A DNA stretch of 37,430 nt from Candidatus Woesearchaeota archaeon (GCA_030154045.1 JASKKU010000006.1:1-37430); one strand, 5' to 3'. Counted from the stretch's first letter, positions 1 through 8,266 are shown. Numbers and translations: made by a program. The notes: generated by a model from the sequence alone, not told the origin.

Positions 1-1242
1 GGTTATATTTTGTCAAGCGGTGCACAAACAAATTCTGTAGGTTATGCTTTGATTTGGAATAACGGGCAGTTCGCGTTTTACAGGAAAACTAGTACAAAGA
101 GTGTTTCATCAGGGTACTTTGGTTCATACGGCATAAATCAGTGGTATCATTTGGTAGGAGTTTATGATGATTCTTCTGGCACTTTGGATGTTTATGTTAA
201 CGGGAACCTTTACAACAGTTATTCTAGCAGTAGTGGTTCTTATAGCAATACTTATCCATTGTTAACAATTGGAAAACCTAACAATGTAAACAGCTATTAC
301 TTCCAAGGGATTATTGACGAGGTTAAGGTTTACGATGTTCCGTTGACTGCTGAGCAGGTTAAGAAGAATTATGAGGCGGGCTTGAACCATCACCAGCCTT
401 TTGTTTTGGATTATAGTATGACCTCTAAGCATCATAGCTATAAGTGTGAGATTACTGTTAATGACGGCTATGGTGATTCTGTAACAAAGAGCTCAAGCAC
501 ATTAACCGTGATTAATACTCCGCCTACAAAACCTAGTTTGGTAAGTCCTGCCAATGACGATGTTTTAACTGAAAGGAAACCAACGTTCCAATGGAGTCAG
601 GCGCAAGACGATGACGGTGATTCTTTAACATATAATCTAGATGTTTTGTTCAAACAATGCAATACTGTTAATTCAGAGTATTGTACTGGAACCAATGTTC
701 ACCAGACAGGCTTAACTTCTTTGAGTTATACGCCTTTATCAGAGTTGGATATTGCGCTTTACAGCTGGAATGTTAGCGCTTATGACGGAGAGAATTATAG
801 CGAGTCATCTGAGGTTAACAATTTCAGTATTGAGGCGTTGATAAACATAAGCTTGATTAATGATTTGGTTTCTTTTGGGAGCCTTGAACCTGGAAAAACT
901 TACAACACGACATCGGGGGATGCGCAACCGTTTTCAATAAGGAATAATGGAAATGTTAAGGTTGACATAAAAGTTAATGCCAGCCAACTGTTTGTGAGGG
1001 CTCCTCTTGATACTGATGCGTTTAGGATAAAGGCTCGGGATTTGGAGCCCGGGTCAATAAATATTTCAGGTTCTGCTATCAATTGGATAAATTTAGCAGA
1101 TTATTTGAAGAAAGTTATTGCTGACTTGGATTACCACGATAGCTCAGACGAGGCTTATTTAGATATCTTGGTTTCTGTGCCGCCTGACGAACCTCCTGGC
1201 ACTAAAAGTTCAAGTTTGTTGTTTCAAGGCGAGCTTAGCTAA
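1..1242 (+). CDS. LamG-domain surface protein, 5'-truncated by window edge
   Basis: The reading frame is open from base 1 and ends at TAA 1240-1242, so only the C-terminal part of a larger protein is visible. The first ~120 residues read as a LamG/concanavalin-like jelly roll, with the typical stretch WYHLVGVYDDSSGTLDVYVN and the end IDEVKVYDVPLTAEQVKKNY. Next comes an Ig-like segment (~130-170), then a fibronectin/cadherin-like module starting TPPTKPSLVSP (~172-275). The last ~130 residues form a beta-rich domain with the pattern SFGSLEPGKTYN and IRNNGNVKVDIKVN. No membrane segment is visible in this part. LamG plus Ig-like modules are typical of secreted or surface-displayed archaeal proteins, so an exported role is likely; the ligand cannot be told. 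A TTG at 10 is an in-frame start option but the gene clearly continues upstream. Confidence 0.8.
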   Translation, partial: GYILSSGAQTNSVGYALIWNNGQFAFYRKTSTKSVSSGYFGSYGINQWYHLVGVYDDSSGTLDVYVNGNLYNSYSSSSGSYSNTYPLLTIGKPNNVNSYYFQGIIDEVKVYDVPLTAEQVKKNYEAGLNHHQPFVLDYSMTSKHHSYKCEITVNDGYGDSVTKSSSTLTVINTPPTKPSLVSPANDDVLTERKPTFQWSQAQDDDGDSLTYNLDVLFKQCNTVNSEYCTGTNVHQTGLTSLSYTPLSELDIALYSWNVSAYDGENYSESSEVNNFSIEALINISLINDLVSFGSLEPGKTYNTTSGDAQPFSIRNNGNVKVDIKVNASQLFVRAPLDTDAFRIKARDLEPGSINISGSAINWINLADYLKKVIADLDYHDSSDEAYLDILVSVPPDEPPGTKSSSLLFQGELS

Positions 1243-1250
1243 TTAGCTAA
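1235..1250. repeat. 16-bp perfect palindrome over a stop codon
   Basis: TTAGCTAATTAGCTAA equals its own reverse complement and contains the TAA stop of the LamG gene. It may be chance in AT-rich DNA, a weak hairpin at the mRNA 3' end, or a dyad binding site. Confidence 0.4.
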
Positions 1251-1283
1251 ACATATGAGTTAATTTGTTAATTTGTTGTATAA

Positions 1284-1313
1284 AACTCCTTTAGTTGAAA
1301 CTTTTTAGGAGTT
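1284..1313 (+). terminator. Possible hairpin between LamG gene and propeller gene
   Basis: AACTCCT at 1284-1290 pairs perfectly with AGGAGTT at 1307-1313 across a 16-nt T-rich loop. It lies between the LamG stop and the TATA box of the next gene, so a 3'-end or terminator role is plausible but unproven. Confidence 0.3.
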
Positions 1314-1321
1314 AAAAAACC

Positions 1322-1330
1322 TTATATATT
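1322..1330 (+). promoter_or_regulatory. TATA box for propeller-KaiC unit
   Basis: TTATATATT is centred 25 nt before the ATG at 1351, the expected archaeal TATA-to-start-site distance, implying a nearly leaderless transcript. A GAGAGT directly before the ATG may also help initiation. Confidence 0.5.
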
Positions 1331-1350
1331 TTCTTAGAGGATTTGAGAGT

Positions 1351-2616
1351 ATGGCTCTTTTTGGATTAGGTCGTAAAAAGAAAAAAAAGCTTAATTTTGC
1401 GAAGGTATGGGAATTTACATCACCTTCAGATTTGTCAGCTGGCCCCGTTGTTGCAAGTTTGGACCCAAAATCCAATGAAATCGTCGTAGTTTTTGGTACG
1501 AAAGACGGAAAACTCTTTGTGATTGACGACCAGTCTAAGGTTAAATGGCTTTTTGATTTGAAAGAAAAGCTTGGGAAAATTGAATCCTTGTTTATGGACG
1601 AATCTTCATCATGTTCAATCTATACTCATCCCATAATTGAAGACTTAAACAAAGACGGTTCAAAAGAGATTATCTTTGGTTCTGAGAGCGGAACGGTTTT
1701 TGTGTTGAGTGCTGACGGCAAGGTTGTTTGGAAACTGAAGGTTGATGGAAAGATTCTTTCGGATTTCTTGATTACGGATATAAATAATGACGATTTTGAG
1801 GAGATCATCTTTGGCACAACAGCAGGCTATATCTATTGCGTGGATTATTCTGGGCAGGTCTTGTGGAGATACTATATGGAGTCGCCTGTTGAATCTTCAC
1901 CTTCTTTGCTGGAAAGTTTGGACGGCAATCTGATAGTGTTTGGCGCCAATGACGGCAGGTTGATTGCTATTGACAAAAACGGAGTTTTCAAATGGGAGTT
2001 TAAAACTGGAGATAAAATCGTGTGCAAACCCCTGATTGAGCACATAACCAATTCAAAAGAGAAGTATATCCTTTTTGGTTCATATGACAAGAACTTGTAC
2101 TGTTTGAATTCAAAAGGCGATTTGTTCTGGAAGTTTAGAACTAACGGCAGAATAGTTGCGTCGCCTACTGTCGGCGATATTAATAAGGATGGATATTTAG
2201 AAATCGTGTTTGGTTCTTGCGATAACAAGGTTTATGCCTTGGATTACAAAGGAAATTTATTGTGGGATTATGAAACAGATTTCTGGGTGGTTTCAACACC
2301 TATTATCACGGATTTGGATGATGATGGCAAGCCTGAAGTTGTTGTAGGCTCATTGGATTACTCGTTGTATGTTTTGGATTCCGAAGGGTCTTTTGTCGTG
2401 AATTATATTCCTGGCGTTTCTTCCATAGCGCCGCAGATGAGTGAGTCAGACATATCTCAAGCTTCTGGCAGAAGCAAGGGGAAGTTGTTGTACAAGTATT
2501 CTCTTGACGGCTTGATTATCGGGACTCATCTTTTTGTTGATAAGGACAATAAAAAATACCTGCTTATCGGAATAAAACAGGGCAAGGTTGATAATTTATC
2601 CTTAAACGGGGTGTAA
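1351..2616 (+). CDS. Cytoplasmic seven-bladed PQQ/FG-GAP-like beta-propeller
   Basis: This 421-residue protein consists of about seven ~40-residue repeats. Each repeat has a G-x-x-D-x-x-[VLI]-[YF] strand followed by D/N-x-x-G-x-[VL]-x-W, for example GSYDKNLYCLNSKGDLFWKF. Between blades lie D-[LI]-[ND]-x-D-G-x-x-E-[IV] loops such as DINKDGYLEIVFGS, which resemble calcium-binding FG-GAP loops. The N-terminus MALFGLGRKKKKKL is basic with no hydrophobic segment, so the protein is predicted cytoplasmic. That is unusual, since such propellers are mostly exported. Three bases separate its stop from the KaiC-like gene, so the two are probably cotranscribed and may function together. Propellers of this type are usually binding scaffolds; no enzymatic residues are evident. 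The ligand is unknown. Confidence 0.8.
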   Translation: MALFGLGRKKKKKLNFAKVWEFTSPSDLSAGPVVASLDPKSNEIVVVFGTKDGKLFVIDDQSKVKWLFDLKEKLGKIESLFMDESSSCSIYTHPIIEDLNKDGSKEIIFGSESGTVFVLSADGKVVWKLKVDGKILSDFLITDINNDDFEEIIFGTTAGYIYCVDYSGQVLWRYYMESPVESSPSLLESLDGNLIVFGANDGRLIAIDKNGVFKWEFKTGDKIVCKPLIEHITNSKEKYILFGSYDKNLYCLNSKGDLFWKFRTNGRIVASPTVGDINKDGYLEIVFGSCDNKVYALDYKGNLLWDYETDFWVVSTPIITDLDDDGKPEVVVGSLDYSLYVLDSEGSFVVNYIPGVSSIAPQMSESDISQASGRSKGKLLYKYSLDGLIIGTHLFVDKDNKKYLLIGIKQGKVDNLSLNGV

Positions 2617-2619
2617 AAA

Positions 2620-3435
2620 ATGGTCAATATCGTTTCAAATAAGGAACAGATTAAAAGAATCAGGACTTATGTTGAAGGTTTGGATGAAGTTATGCAAAAT
2701 GGTATTCCTGAAGGTAGTGTGATTTTAGTTGCAGGTACCTCAGGTACTATGAAATCGTCCCTGGCATTTAGCATAATGTACAATCAGGTTTTGCACGAGA
2801 ACAAGACCACGATTTATTTCTCATTGGAGCAGTCCTATTGGTCTTTGATAAACCACGCGGTCAACTTGGATTTTGACATGTCGCAGGTCAATACAGTGAT
2901 TATTCACGATATCAATAAATTGGATAACAAGATCAAGGAGATTAGAGCTTCGCAAACAGGAAACTTTGTTATTGTTGATTTGGGAGCGTTAAGGAAACAG
3001 ATTAAGGATACCAAGATAGGAGAACAGGGAGATTGGATTAACGTAATAAAGAACATCATAAGGCGGTTTAAAGAGGAAGCCACCCTTGATATTATAACAT
3101 TGGATTCCTTGTCAGCGTTGTATATCTTGAGCAGGTTTGAGAACCCGAGACTGGAATTGTTTCACATCTTTGAGTTTTTTAGGGACATAGGCGTTACTTC
3201 GTTTTTGATTTCCGAGATGCCTTTGGATAAATCTAGATTCAGCGAATATGGTGTAGAGGATTACTTGTCTGACGGCATAATCTATCTTGAGAGAACTGAC
3301 CAGTATAGAAAAGTGATTAGGTCTATACAAATAGTTAAAATGAGGGCAACGGATGTTGACTTGGACATGTACACGCTTTATTTCTCTAATGGAAAGTTCA
3401 AGGCGATGTATGGCGGAAAAGCGCCGTTAGTTTAA
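2620..3435 (+). CDS. KaiC-like RecA-fold ATPase, single domain
   Basis: The 271-residue protein is one KaiC/RadA-superfamily domain. It starts with the typical IRTYVEGLDEVMQNGIPEGS, has a Walker A at residues 39-47 (GTSGTMKSS), a FSLEQ strand with the presumed catalytic Glu at ~70, and a Walker B-type strand ending at D162 (TLDIITLDSLS). The Walker A is atypical: the residue before the invariant Lys is Met44 instead of Gly. Single-domain KaiC homologues are widespread in archaea, often as signalling or motility ATPases, but their roles vary. It follows the propeller gene after 3 nt and its 3' end overlaps the convergent RIO1 gene by 9 nt. A GGGGTG precedes the ATG. I infer an ATP-driven switch working with the propeller; no direct evidence. 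Confidence 0.85.
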   Translation: MVNIVSNKEQIKRIRTYVEGLDEVMQNGIPEGSVILVAGTSGTMKSSLAFSIMYNQVLHENKTTIYFSLEQSYWSLINHAVNLDFDMSQVNTVIIHDINKLDNKIKEIRASQTGNFVIVDLGALRKQIKDTKIGEQGDWINVIKNIIRRFKEEATLDIITLDSLSALYILSRFENPRLELFHIFEFFRDIGVTSFLISEMPLDKSRFSEYGVEDYLSDGIIYLERTDQYRKVIRSIQIVKMRATDVDLDMYTLYFSNGKFKAMYGGKAPLV

Positions 3436-4137
3436 GATTTGCTTGATTTTTTTGTTTACTTTTTCTTTTTCTATGCCCTGTTTTATGAAGAATTTTGCCA
3501 GGTTTTTTAGGTCTCGAGTTAGGAGTTCTATGCCCAAGGATGTGTTTAGCGGAGTTGCGTGAGAGAAGTCTATGAAGTAAGGTTCGGAATTTTTAACCAA
3601 GATATTGTATTCTGACAAGTCTCCGTGGACTAGGTTGTTTTCTTTGAGTTTTTTGACGAAATCAAAGGTTTTCAGGAAGATTTTTTCTAACTCGGTTTTT
3701 GATTCAAACGAGTAATCTTTTAGTTTTGGGGAAGGCCACTCGTTTCCTATGAAACTCATAACAAGTATATTGTTCTTTTGAGTAAGGGGAAGAGGCGCGT
3801 TGATGTTAAGCTCCTTGACCTTTTGCAGGTTCAGGAACTCGCGTTTTGCCCAGTAGAATATGATTTCCCGTCTTTTTTTGGTTTTTATTGAGATTCGGTT
3901 GTCGTTTCGTAAGTAAAAATCCATTTTGGTAAAATCGCAGGTTTCAAGTCTGTAAATCTTAAGCGCGAAAACATCTTCATTTTCTTGAAGTTTGAAAACA
4001 TTGGCTTCTTTTCCTATAGAAATCGGGACAACATCAGGTTCTCTGAGGTTTAGCGTTTCAAAGACCTTGTTTAATAACCTGATAGTAAAATTGTCAAATA
4101 CATCATTGTAAGTTTTGAACTTTTCTGGTGAAGCCAT
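3427..4137 (-). CDS. rio1: RIO1-type serine/threonine kinase
   Basis: The 236-residue protein has the RIO1 hallmarks in order: flexible P-loop IGKEANVF (41-48), ATP-binding Lys60 in ALKIY, the RIO1-type WAKREFLNLQK segment (~96-106), the hinge LVMSFIG (~125-131), catalytic loop HGDLSEYN (171-178, Asp173) and metal-binding FIDFSHA (Asp190). RIO1 kinases act in late 40S/30S subunit maturation in eukaryotes and archaea. The length matches archaeal RIO1, which lacks long tails. A TATA-like TTTAAAAA at 4161-4168 lies about 28 nt upstream of the ATG, implying an almost leaderless mRNA. The 3' end overlaps the KaiC-like gene convergently. Confidence 0.9.
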   Translation of the reverse strand: MASPEKFKTYNDVFDNFTIRLLNKVFETLNLREPDVVPISIGKEANVFKLQENEDVFALKIYRLETCDFTKMDFYLRNDNRISIKTKKRREIIFYWAKREFLNLQKVKELNINAPLPLTQKNNILVMSFIGNEWPSPKLKDYSFESKTELEKIFLKTFDFVKKLKENNLVHGDLSEYNILVKNSEPYFIDFSHATPLNTSLGIELLTRDLKNLAKFFIKQGIEKEKVNKKIKQILN

Positions 4138-4160
4138 TCATTTAAAGTTTGCTTGCATAG

Positions 4161-4168
4161 TTTTTAAA
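4161..4168 (-). promoter_or_regulatory. TATA box for RIO1 gene
   Basis: On the minus strand the site reads TTTTTAAA/TTTAAAAA, centred about 28 nt upstream of the ATG at 4137. Confidence 0.4.
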
Positions 4169-4182
4169 CTTCACGCTTTGAA

Positions 4183-4770
4183 TTAATCCTGCCTTTTTAT
4201 AGATATGTAGCCTTTTGCAGTATGTGTATCTGATGAAGGGTTTGAACCTTTGAAGAAGTAATTTACTTGAATCTCACCTTCAAAGTTTTTTACATTTTGC
4301 AAGGCATTAATATCATTAGGAAATAGTGTGATTTTAAACACAGAGTTTTTTGTGAGGTTTAAACTATAACCAGGATAAAACCCCCCGTCAAATTTATAAA
4401 TTAAACAGTATTCTTCTGTGTAAACATCATTGCAATTTTCATCATGCGCCGAACGCACCGCATGTGAATCAACCTGTGGTACCCAGCTAAAATCAAATCT
4501 GTTTAACTTATCCTTTATACTTATATTTCTTATTCCTAAGTCGGTTTGAGCATCGTTTGAAATGGATAATTCTAAAACATCTCCTTTCCAGACAGCACCC
4601 AGGCAGTTTATAGAAGAATAAATCTTGCAAACATCTGATTTGGTTGAAAGGATGTCCGTGCCAATAACATTGTATTTTGCCAATGCTGCAATAACCCCTA
4701 GAGTTAGGATTAGCATCCAGCCATAAGTTGCCAAAAATTCCACGCTTGCCTGGGACTTTTTTGAGTTCAT
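4183..4770 (-). CDS. Type IV pilin-like protein with class III signal peptide (downstream copy)
   Basis: The 195-residue protein begins MNSKKSQASVEFLATYGWML: a short basic leader followed by the QxSxEF motif and a hydrophobic helix (~residues 9-33). This is the class III signal peptide processed by EppA/FlaK-type prepilin peptidases in archaea. The rest is a soluble, beta-rich head with a Cys pair spaced as C-x8-CLG (CKIYSSINCLG) just after the helix. The 5' end overlaps the upstream paralogue by 4 nt, so the two are cotranscribed. Related proteins form pili or pseudopilus-like structures; whether this one is polymerised is unknown. No secretion ATPase or peptidase gene is in the window. Confidence 0.8.
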   Translation of the reverse strand: MNSKKSQASVEFLATYGWMLILTLGVIAALAKYNVIGTDILSTKSDVCKIYSSINCLGAVWKGDVLELSISNDAQTDLGIRNISIKDKLNRFDFSWVPQVDSHAVRSAHDENCNDVYTEEYCLIYKFDGGFYPGYSLNLTKNSVFKITLFPNDINALQNVKNFEGEIQVNYFFKGSNPSSDTHTAKGYISIKRQD

Positions 4771-5285
4771 TCTTGTCTTGAAACCGTGATTAAGCCTTTT
4801 GTGAAATGGACAGTATTGCTATTGTTGAAATAATAATTTACAAGGATTGAACCTTTTAAATTTTTTTCATAAACAGGGGTTGTGTTAAATAAAGTGAAAA
4901 TGAGTTTTGAACCTTGGGGTAAAACAACCTTATCATCTTGGGTAAGGCAAGATGAACCGTTGAGGGTTATGCAGGAACCAAGGCTTGAGTTGAAAACAAA
5001 AATCGGCTTATAATCGCTTGACTTGGTTATGGTGATGTTTGAAACTAAGATGTTAGCTTGGCCGATATTTCTTAATGAAATCCTTAGTTCGTTTTGGTCC
5101 ATCCAGGAACTGCCAAGACAGTCAAACTGGTCAAAGATGGAACATTCTTCGTTTAGTGAGTATAAGGAGAAGTTTTCGTTGTAATAAACTAACACAGCCA
5201 TAACAACCGTGGTTACCAAAACTATCCAAGCGTAGTTCATAAAGAATTCAAAACTTGCCTGTGCTTTGCGTTTTTTAGTATGCAT
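4767..5285 (-). CDS. Type IV pilin-like protein with class III signal peptide (upstream copy)
   Basis: The 172-residue protein starts MHTKKRKAQASFEFFMNYAW, again a basic leader plus QxSxEF and a ~22-residue hydrophobic helix. It is paralogous to the downstream gene: both have the order helix, Cys, CLG, a W three or four residues later, then ISL/ISN strand and NITI. The ATGA overlap with the downstream gene indicates translational coupling. The pair may be a major/minor pilin or a heteromeric pseudopilin. An A/T-rich element near 5310-5320 lies about 25 nt or more upstream and could be the promoter. Confidence 0.8.
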   Translation of the reverse strand: MHTKKRKAQASFEFFMNYAWIVLVTTVVMAVLVYYNENFSLYSLNEECSIFDQFDCLGSSWMDQNELRISLRNIGQANILVSNITITKSSDYKPIFVFNSSLGSCITLNGSSCLTQDDKVVLPQGSKLIFTLFNTTPVYEKNLKGSILVNYYFNNSNTVHFTKGLITVSRQE

Positions 5286-5387
5286 TTGTTTTTCTATAAA
5301 GAATGCAGGTTTTTTATTTTGTGGATTAACTTGAGAGTAGTTTCTATTAAAGAGTCATTCCTGTTTCCAAGAAATAAAACGGAAAAA

Positions 5388-6743
5388 TTACTCCCCAAAT
5401 ATTTCGTTTATATGCTGTTCAAACGCGTCTAATCCATCTATTACTCTACTTGCGGTTTCTGTTGGCATATCTGAGACTCTGTAATAATCGTTAGTTGGAG
5501 TCTTTATGACAAAAAGAAAGTCTCTAAGGTCTCCAAGTTCTTCATGTTGCATTGCAAAGCTGGGTGGTCCCCGTGGTTGGTAAAAGATTGATTGATAGAT
5601 TGTAACCCCCACGCCGTATGGTTCCCTAAAATATTCATTATCAGTACCAACTGTTACTGCAACAATGTTCCCTGTATCTTTGCTGTAAGCAAAGATGCTT
5701 TCAATGCTCTGATCATAAATTAATTGGACAGTTCCTAGAGGTTCTTCGCTCGCAGTATGGCCGTCAAAATAATAAACTCCTGTTTTGAAATAGAACTCAT
5801 CTTTATGATAAATTTTGAATTCTTCAAGAATACCGCTAGTGGATTGAGAAGTTTCATTTTTAAGTATTTCTAGGAGTGTTTCTGGTGAAGGAGCAAGTAT
5901 TCCTTTATCAGTTACTGTATATTCAATTCCTACAATATCCAAAAAGTCAGTCATGGTTTTTACTTCTGGAAAATCTGAGAAACGTGAGTATATTATAGAA
6001 GTGTCATAATAAACCATTGTACTTTGTTCACAATCCCAATCTATTAACTCTCCAGTTCCATAAACCGAATTTATCGCTATCGTATTAAACTTACCAGTAT
6101 CTTTCAATGAAACAAGACGCAGAATTCTACGATCATCTGGTGAATCAGATTCTCTTAAGTCAAAATATGCCATAAACCCTATATCAGCAAGGGTTCCATT
6201 ATTAACTATGTCATCTGTTAAGAGTTCTAACTTGTTAACTAAGTCAGGGTTATGCCTGCCAAAAATAGGAATAGGTTGTTCAGCACCTAACTCAGCGTCA
6301 TACTTTAATGTTACTGGATTTTTACCAGGGATCTCTGCTTCGATCCTAATTGGATATTTTTCTATATTGAATTCATATACATAGCTATCAACATAAATCT
6401 TATAATGCTTCTGAATTTGGTTTTCAGAGCCTTCTGCTTGAACATAATCTTCAAGCAATTTAGTATCATGTTTTCCATATACTGTTATGTTTGCTTGGGT
6501 CGCATTCTCTAGAATGAGACCAAAACTAACATAAGCATCTCCTACCTTAAGGTCAGTACTTTGTTCATCAACTTGAAGGTTTGAGATGATCATTGTAGGA
6601 TTGTTTTTAGAAATGACTGGCGGTTTGGTGCAAGAATTTGTAAAAAACATGCTAACGAAGGCAGCTGCTCCTATGAGCAAAGATTTTCCGAAACCTAATT
6701 TCTTTTTTGAATATTCTTTATCAACTTTTGTATCAAGACTCAT
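5388..6743 (-). CDS. Predicted lipoprotein, tandem paralogue A (family unrecognised)
   Basis: I do not recognise the family. The 451-residue protein starts MSLDTKVDKEYSKKKLGFGK, an unusually long charged leader, then a hydrophobic stretch ending FFTNSC (Cys38), a plausible though imperfect lipobox (-3 is Thr, not Leu). The mature part is mixed alpha/beta. It shares with the adjacent gene the motifs F-x-RHNP-[DE]-LV, NGTL, ILAPSPETL/LLPSAQMM, SIFAYSKDTGNI/SSFAFSKETGNI, the PRGPPS motif, and the terminus HINE[IL]FGE. It therefore arose by tandem duplication. An AGGTGG (6748-6753 on the minus strand) precedes the ATG by 4 nt and fixes the start. Likely anchored on the outer face of the membrane; ligand unknown. 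Confidence 0.75.
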   Translation of the reverse strand: MSLDTKVDKEYSKKKLGFGKSLLIGAAAFVSMFFTNSCTKPPVISKNNPTMIISNLQVDEQSTDLKVGDAYVSFGLILENATQANITVYGKHDTKLLEDYVQAEGSENQIQKHYKIYVDSYVYEFNIEKYPIRIEAEIPGKNPVTLKYDAELGAEQPIPIFGRHNPDLVNKLELLTDDIVNNGTLADIGFMAYFDLRESDSPDDRRILRLVSLKDTGKFNTIAINSVYGTGELIDWDCEQSTMVYYDTSIIYSRFSDFPEVKTMTDFLDIVGIEYTVTDKGILAPSPETLLEILKNETSQSTSGILEEFKIYHKDEFYFKTGVYYFDGHTASEEPLGTVQLIYDQSIESIFAYSKDTGNIVAVTVGTDNEYFREPYGVGVTIYQSIFYQPRGPPSFAMQHEELGDLRDFLFVIKTPTNDYYRVSDMPTETASRVIDGLDAFEQHINEIFGE

Positions 6744-6770
6744 ATTACCACCTTTGAGTGGGTATTTTTG

Positions 6771-6794
6771 TTAAGTTTAAATATTTTTCTAAAA
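6771..6794 (-). promoter_or_regulatory. Duplicated promoter element of lipoprotein A
   Basis: This 24-nt sequence recurs exactly at 8267-8290 upstream of the paralogue. On the minus strand it contains the TATA-like AATATTTAAACTTAA, about 36-38 nt before the ATG, leaving a ~12-nt leader that includes the AGGTGG ribosome-binding site. Confidence 0.6.
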
Positions 6795-6802
6795 TGCAAA
6801 TT

Positions 6803-8239
6803 TCACTCTCCGAATAACTCATTTATGTGCTCTTCAAATCCATCAAGAGCGTTGATTACTTTATTCTTTTCTTCTTCAGGCAACTCACCTACTCTAAAGA
6901 AAATCAACGAAGAGGCTGGTATTTTTATATATTCCCCTCCAGGAATAAATCCTAATTGTTTTGAAGGTGGTCCTCGTGGAAATCTAAGTCCTATTATGTC
7001 AAGGTAGAGATCAGAGTAAAGCGGTGATGACATCTCTTTATATCCATCAGGTACATTTATGAATATTGCCATGATGTTTCCTGTTTCTTTGCTGAATGCA
7101 AATGAACTATCTACTCTTGGGTCATCATCATGTAACAGATATACTATCTTAGGATTATCTTTATATATATAGTAAGTGTCATAATAAACTAGTCTTTTTT
7201 CTAGATGGAATGTACCATAGGCGTATCTTTTAATAAGGGTTTCAATTCCTCTGTATATAGATGTTTCTTCTGAAAACTGTTCTGCCATCATTTGTGCTGA
7301 AGGAAGTAGAAGACCTTTATCAGTTACTTGATAAGGTATGCCTGCAATATCAAGAAGCGACTCCCAGTCCACAGCTGTTGGAAAATCATCGAAGAATGGG
7401 ACATATATCTCACCTCGTTCATAGTAAATTTGTGTTGCATCCGGTGGTTGAGATTGGTCTTCATCAAACAACATTCCTATACCGCGATTTGAAGCAACAA
7501 CAAAATAATTTGTGTTCGCTTTTATATCTCTATTAGAAGTCATATCGAGAAACTTTCCTGGATATGTTTCGTCTGCGTCCCAATAACAAGTTACAATGAA
7601 ATTTGTTAAGGTTCCATTATCAAGAATCTCGTTTTTGAAGGTTTCTAACTTGTCAACTAATTCAGGATTATGCCTACAAAAAACAGGCGTTTCTGCCCTT
7701 AAATCTGTAGCAAATGTAAGAATAGTTGCCGGATTATCTTGTGATGGGATACTTACTTTAATCTCGAAATGATATGGCCAAATGGTATAATACATGGTAA
7801 TTGCAGCTAAATCAAGAAAATAGTGTTTGCTTATAGTTGTAGAACCCTCCTCAGCAAAAAGAGTTTCGTCAATGTATGGCCATTTTTTGCCATTTCCATA
7901 GAAAGCTATATATGCTTGTGTAGCATCTTTTATCTCTACATCAAAACTAACTTTTGTTTGTGTTAAAACATAATTTTCCTCCTTGCGAGTTTCTAGATTA
8001 TATATCTTAAGTTCCGGATTTAAACTTTGATTGGTGGCATCTGTAGAATCGCTTGTGGTGTCCGTAGAATTGTTTGTGGTTTCTGTTGAACTTGGGGTCG
8101 GGTTGTTGACGGGAATGTAATTATCAACACATGAAAGAGAAAATAATCCTGCCAAAGCCAGTCCAGTAACAAGCAAAGATTTTCCGAAACTCAACTTTTT
8201 TTCTGAATATTCTTCATCGATTTGTGTATCAAGACTCAT
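6803..8239 (-). CDS. Predicted lipoprotein, tandem paralogue B (family unrecognised)
   Basis: The 478-residue paralogue of the downstream gene starts MSLDTQIDEEYSEKKLSFGK, nearly the same leader, followed by a hydrophobic stretch ending LFSLSC (Cys37). After the Cys there is a Ser/Thr/Asn-rich linker of about 35 residues (SSTETTNNSTDTTSDSTDAT), typical of exported proteins and possibly glycosylated; paralogue A lacks it. The mature regions are much more divergent than the first 23 residues. The 3' end is 59 nt from the start of paralogue A. An AGGTGG (minus strand, 8244-8249) lies 4-5 nt before the ATG. Function unknown. Confidence 0.75.
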   Translation of the reverse strand: MSLDTQIDEEYSEKKLSFGKSLLVTGLALAGLFSLSCVDNYIPVNNPTPSSTETTNNSTDTTSDSTDATNQSLNPELKIYNLETRKEENYVLTQTKVSFDVEIKDATQAYIAFYGNGKKWPYIDETLFAEEGSTTISKHYFLDLAAITMYYTIWPYHFEIKVSIPSQDNPATILTFATDLRAETPVFCRHNPELVDKLETFKNEILDNGTLTNFIVTCYWDADETYPGKFLDMTSNRDIKANTNYFVVASNRGIGMLFDEDQSQPPDATQIYYERGEIYVPFFDDFPTAVDWESLLDIAGIPYQVTDKGLLLPSAQMMAEQFSEETSIYRGIETLIKRYAYGTFHLEKRLVYYDTYYIYKDNPKIVYLLHDDDPRVDSSFAFSKETGNIMAIFINVPDGYKEMSSPLYSDLYLDIIGLRFPRGPPSKQLGFIPGGEYIKIPASSLIFFRVGELPEEEKNKVINALDGFEEHINELFGE

Positions 8240-8266
8240 TATACCACCTTGTAGTGAGTATTTGAT

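Noticed and set aside
6586-7536. Plus-strand ORFs of 62-91 residues opposite the lipoprotein genes
   Set aside because: Shadow frames of the minus-strand genes; no ribosome-binding site, no recognisable protein.
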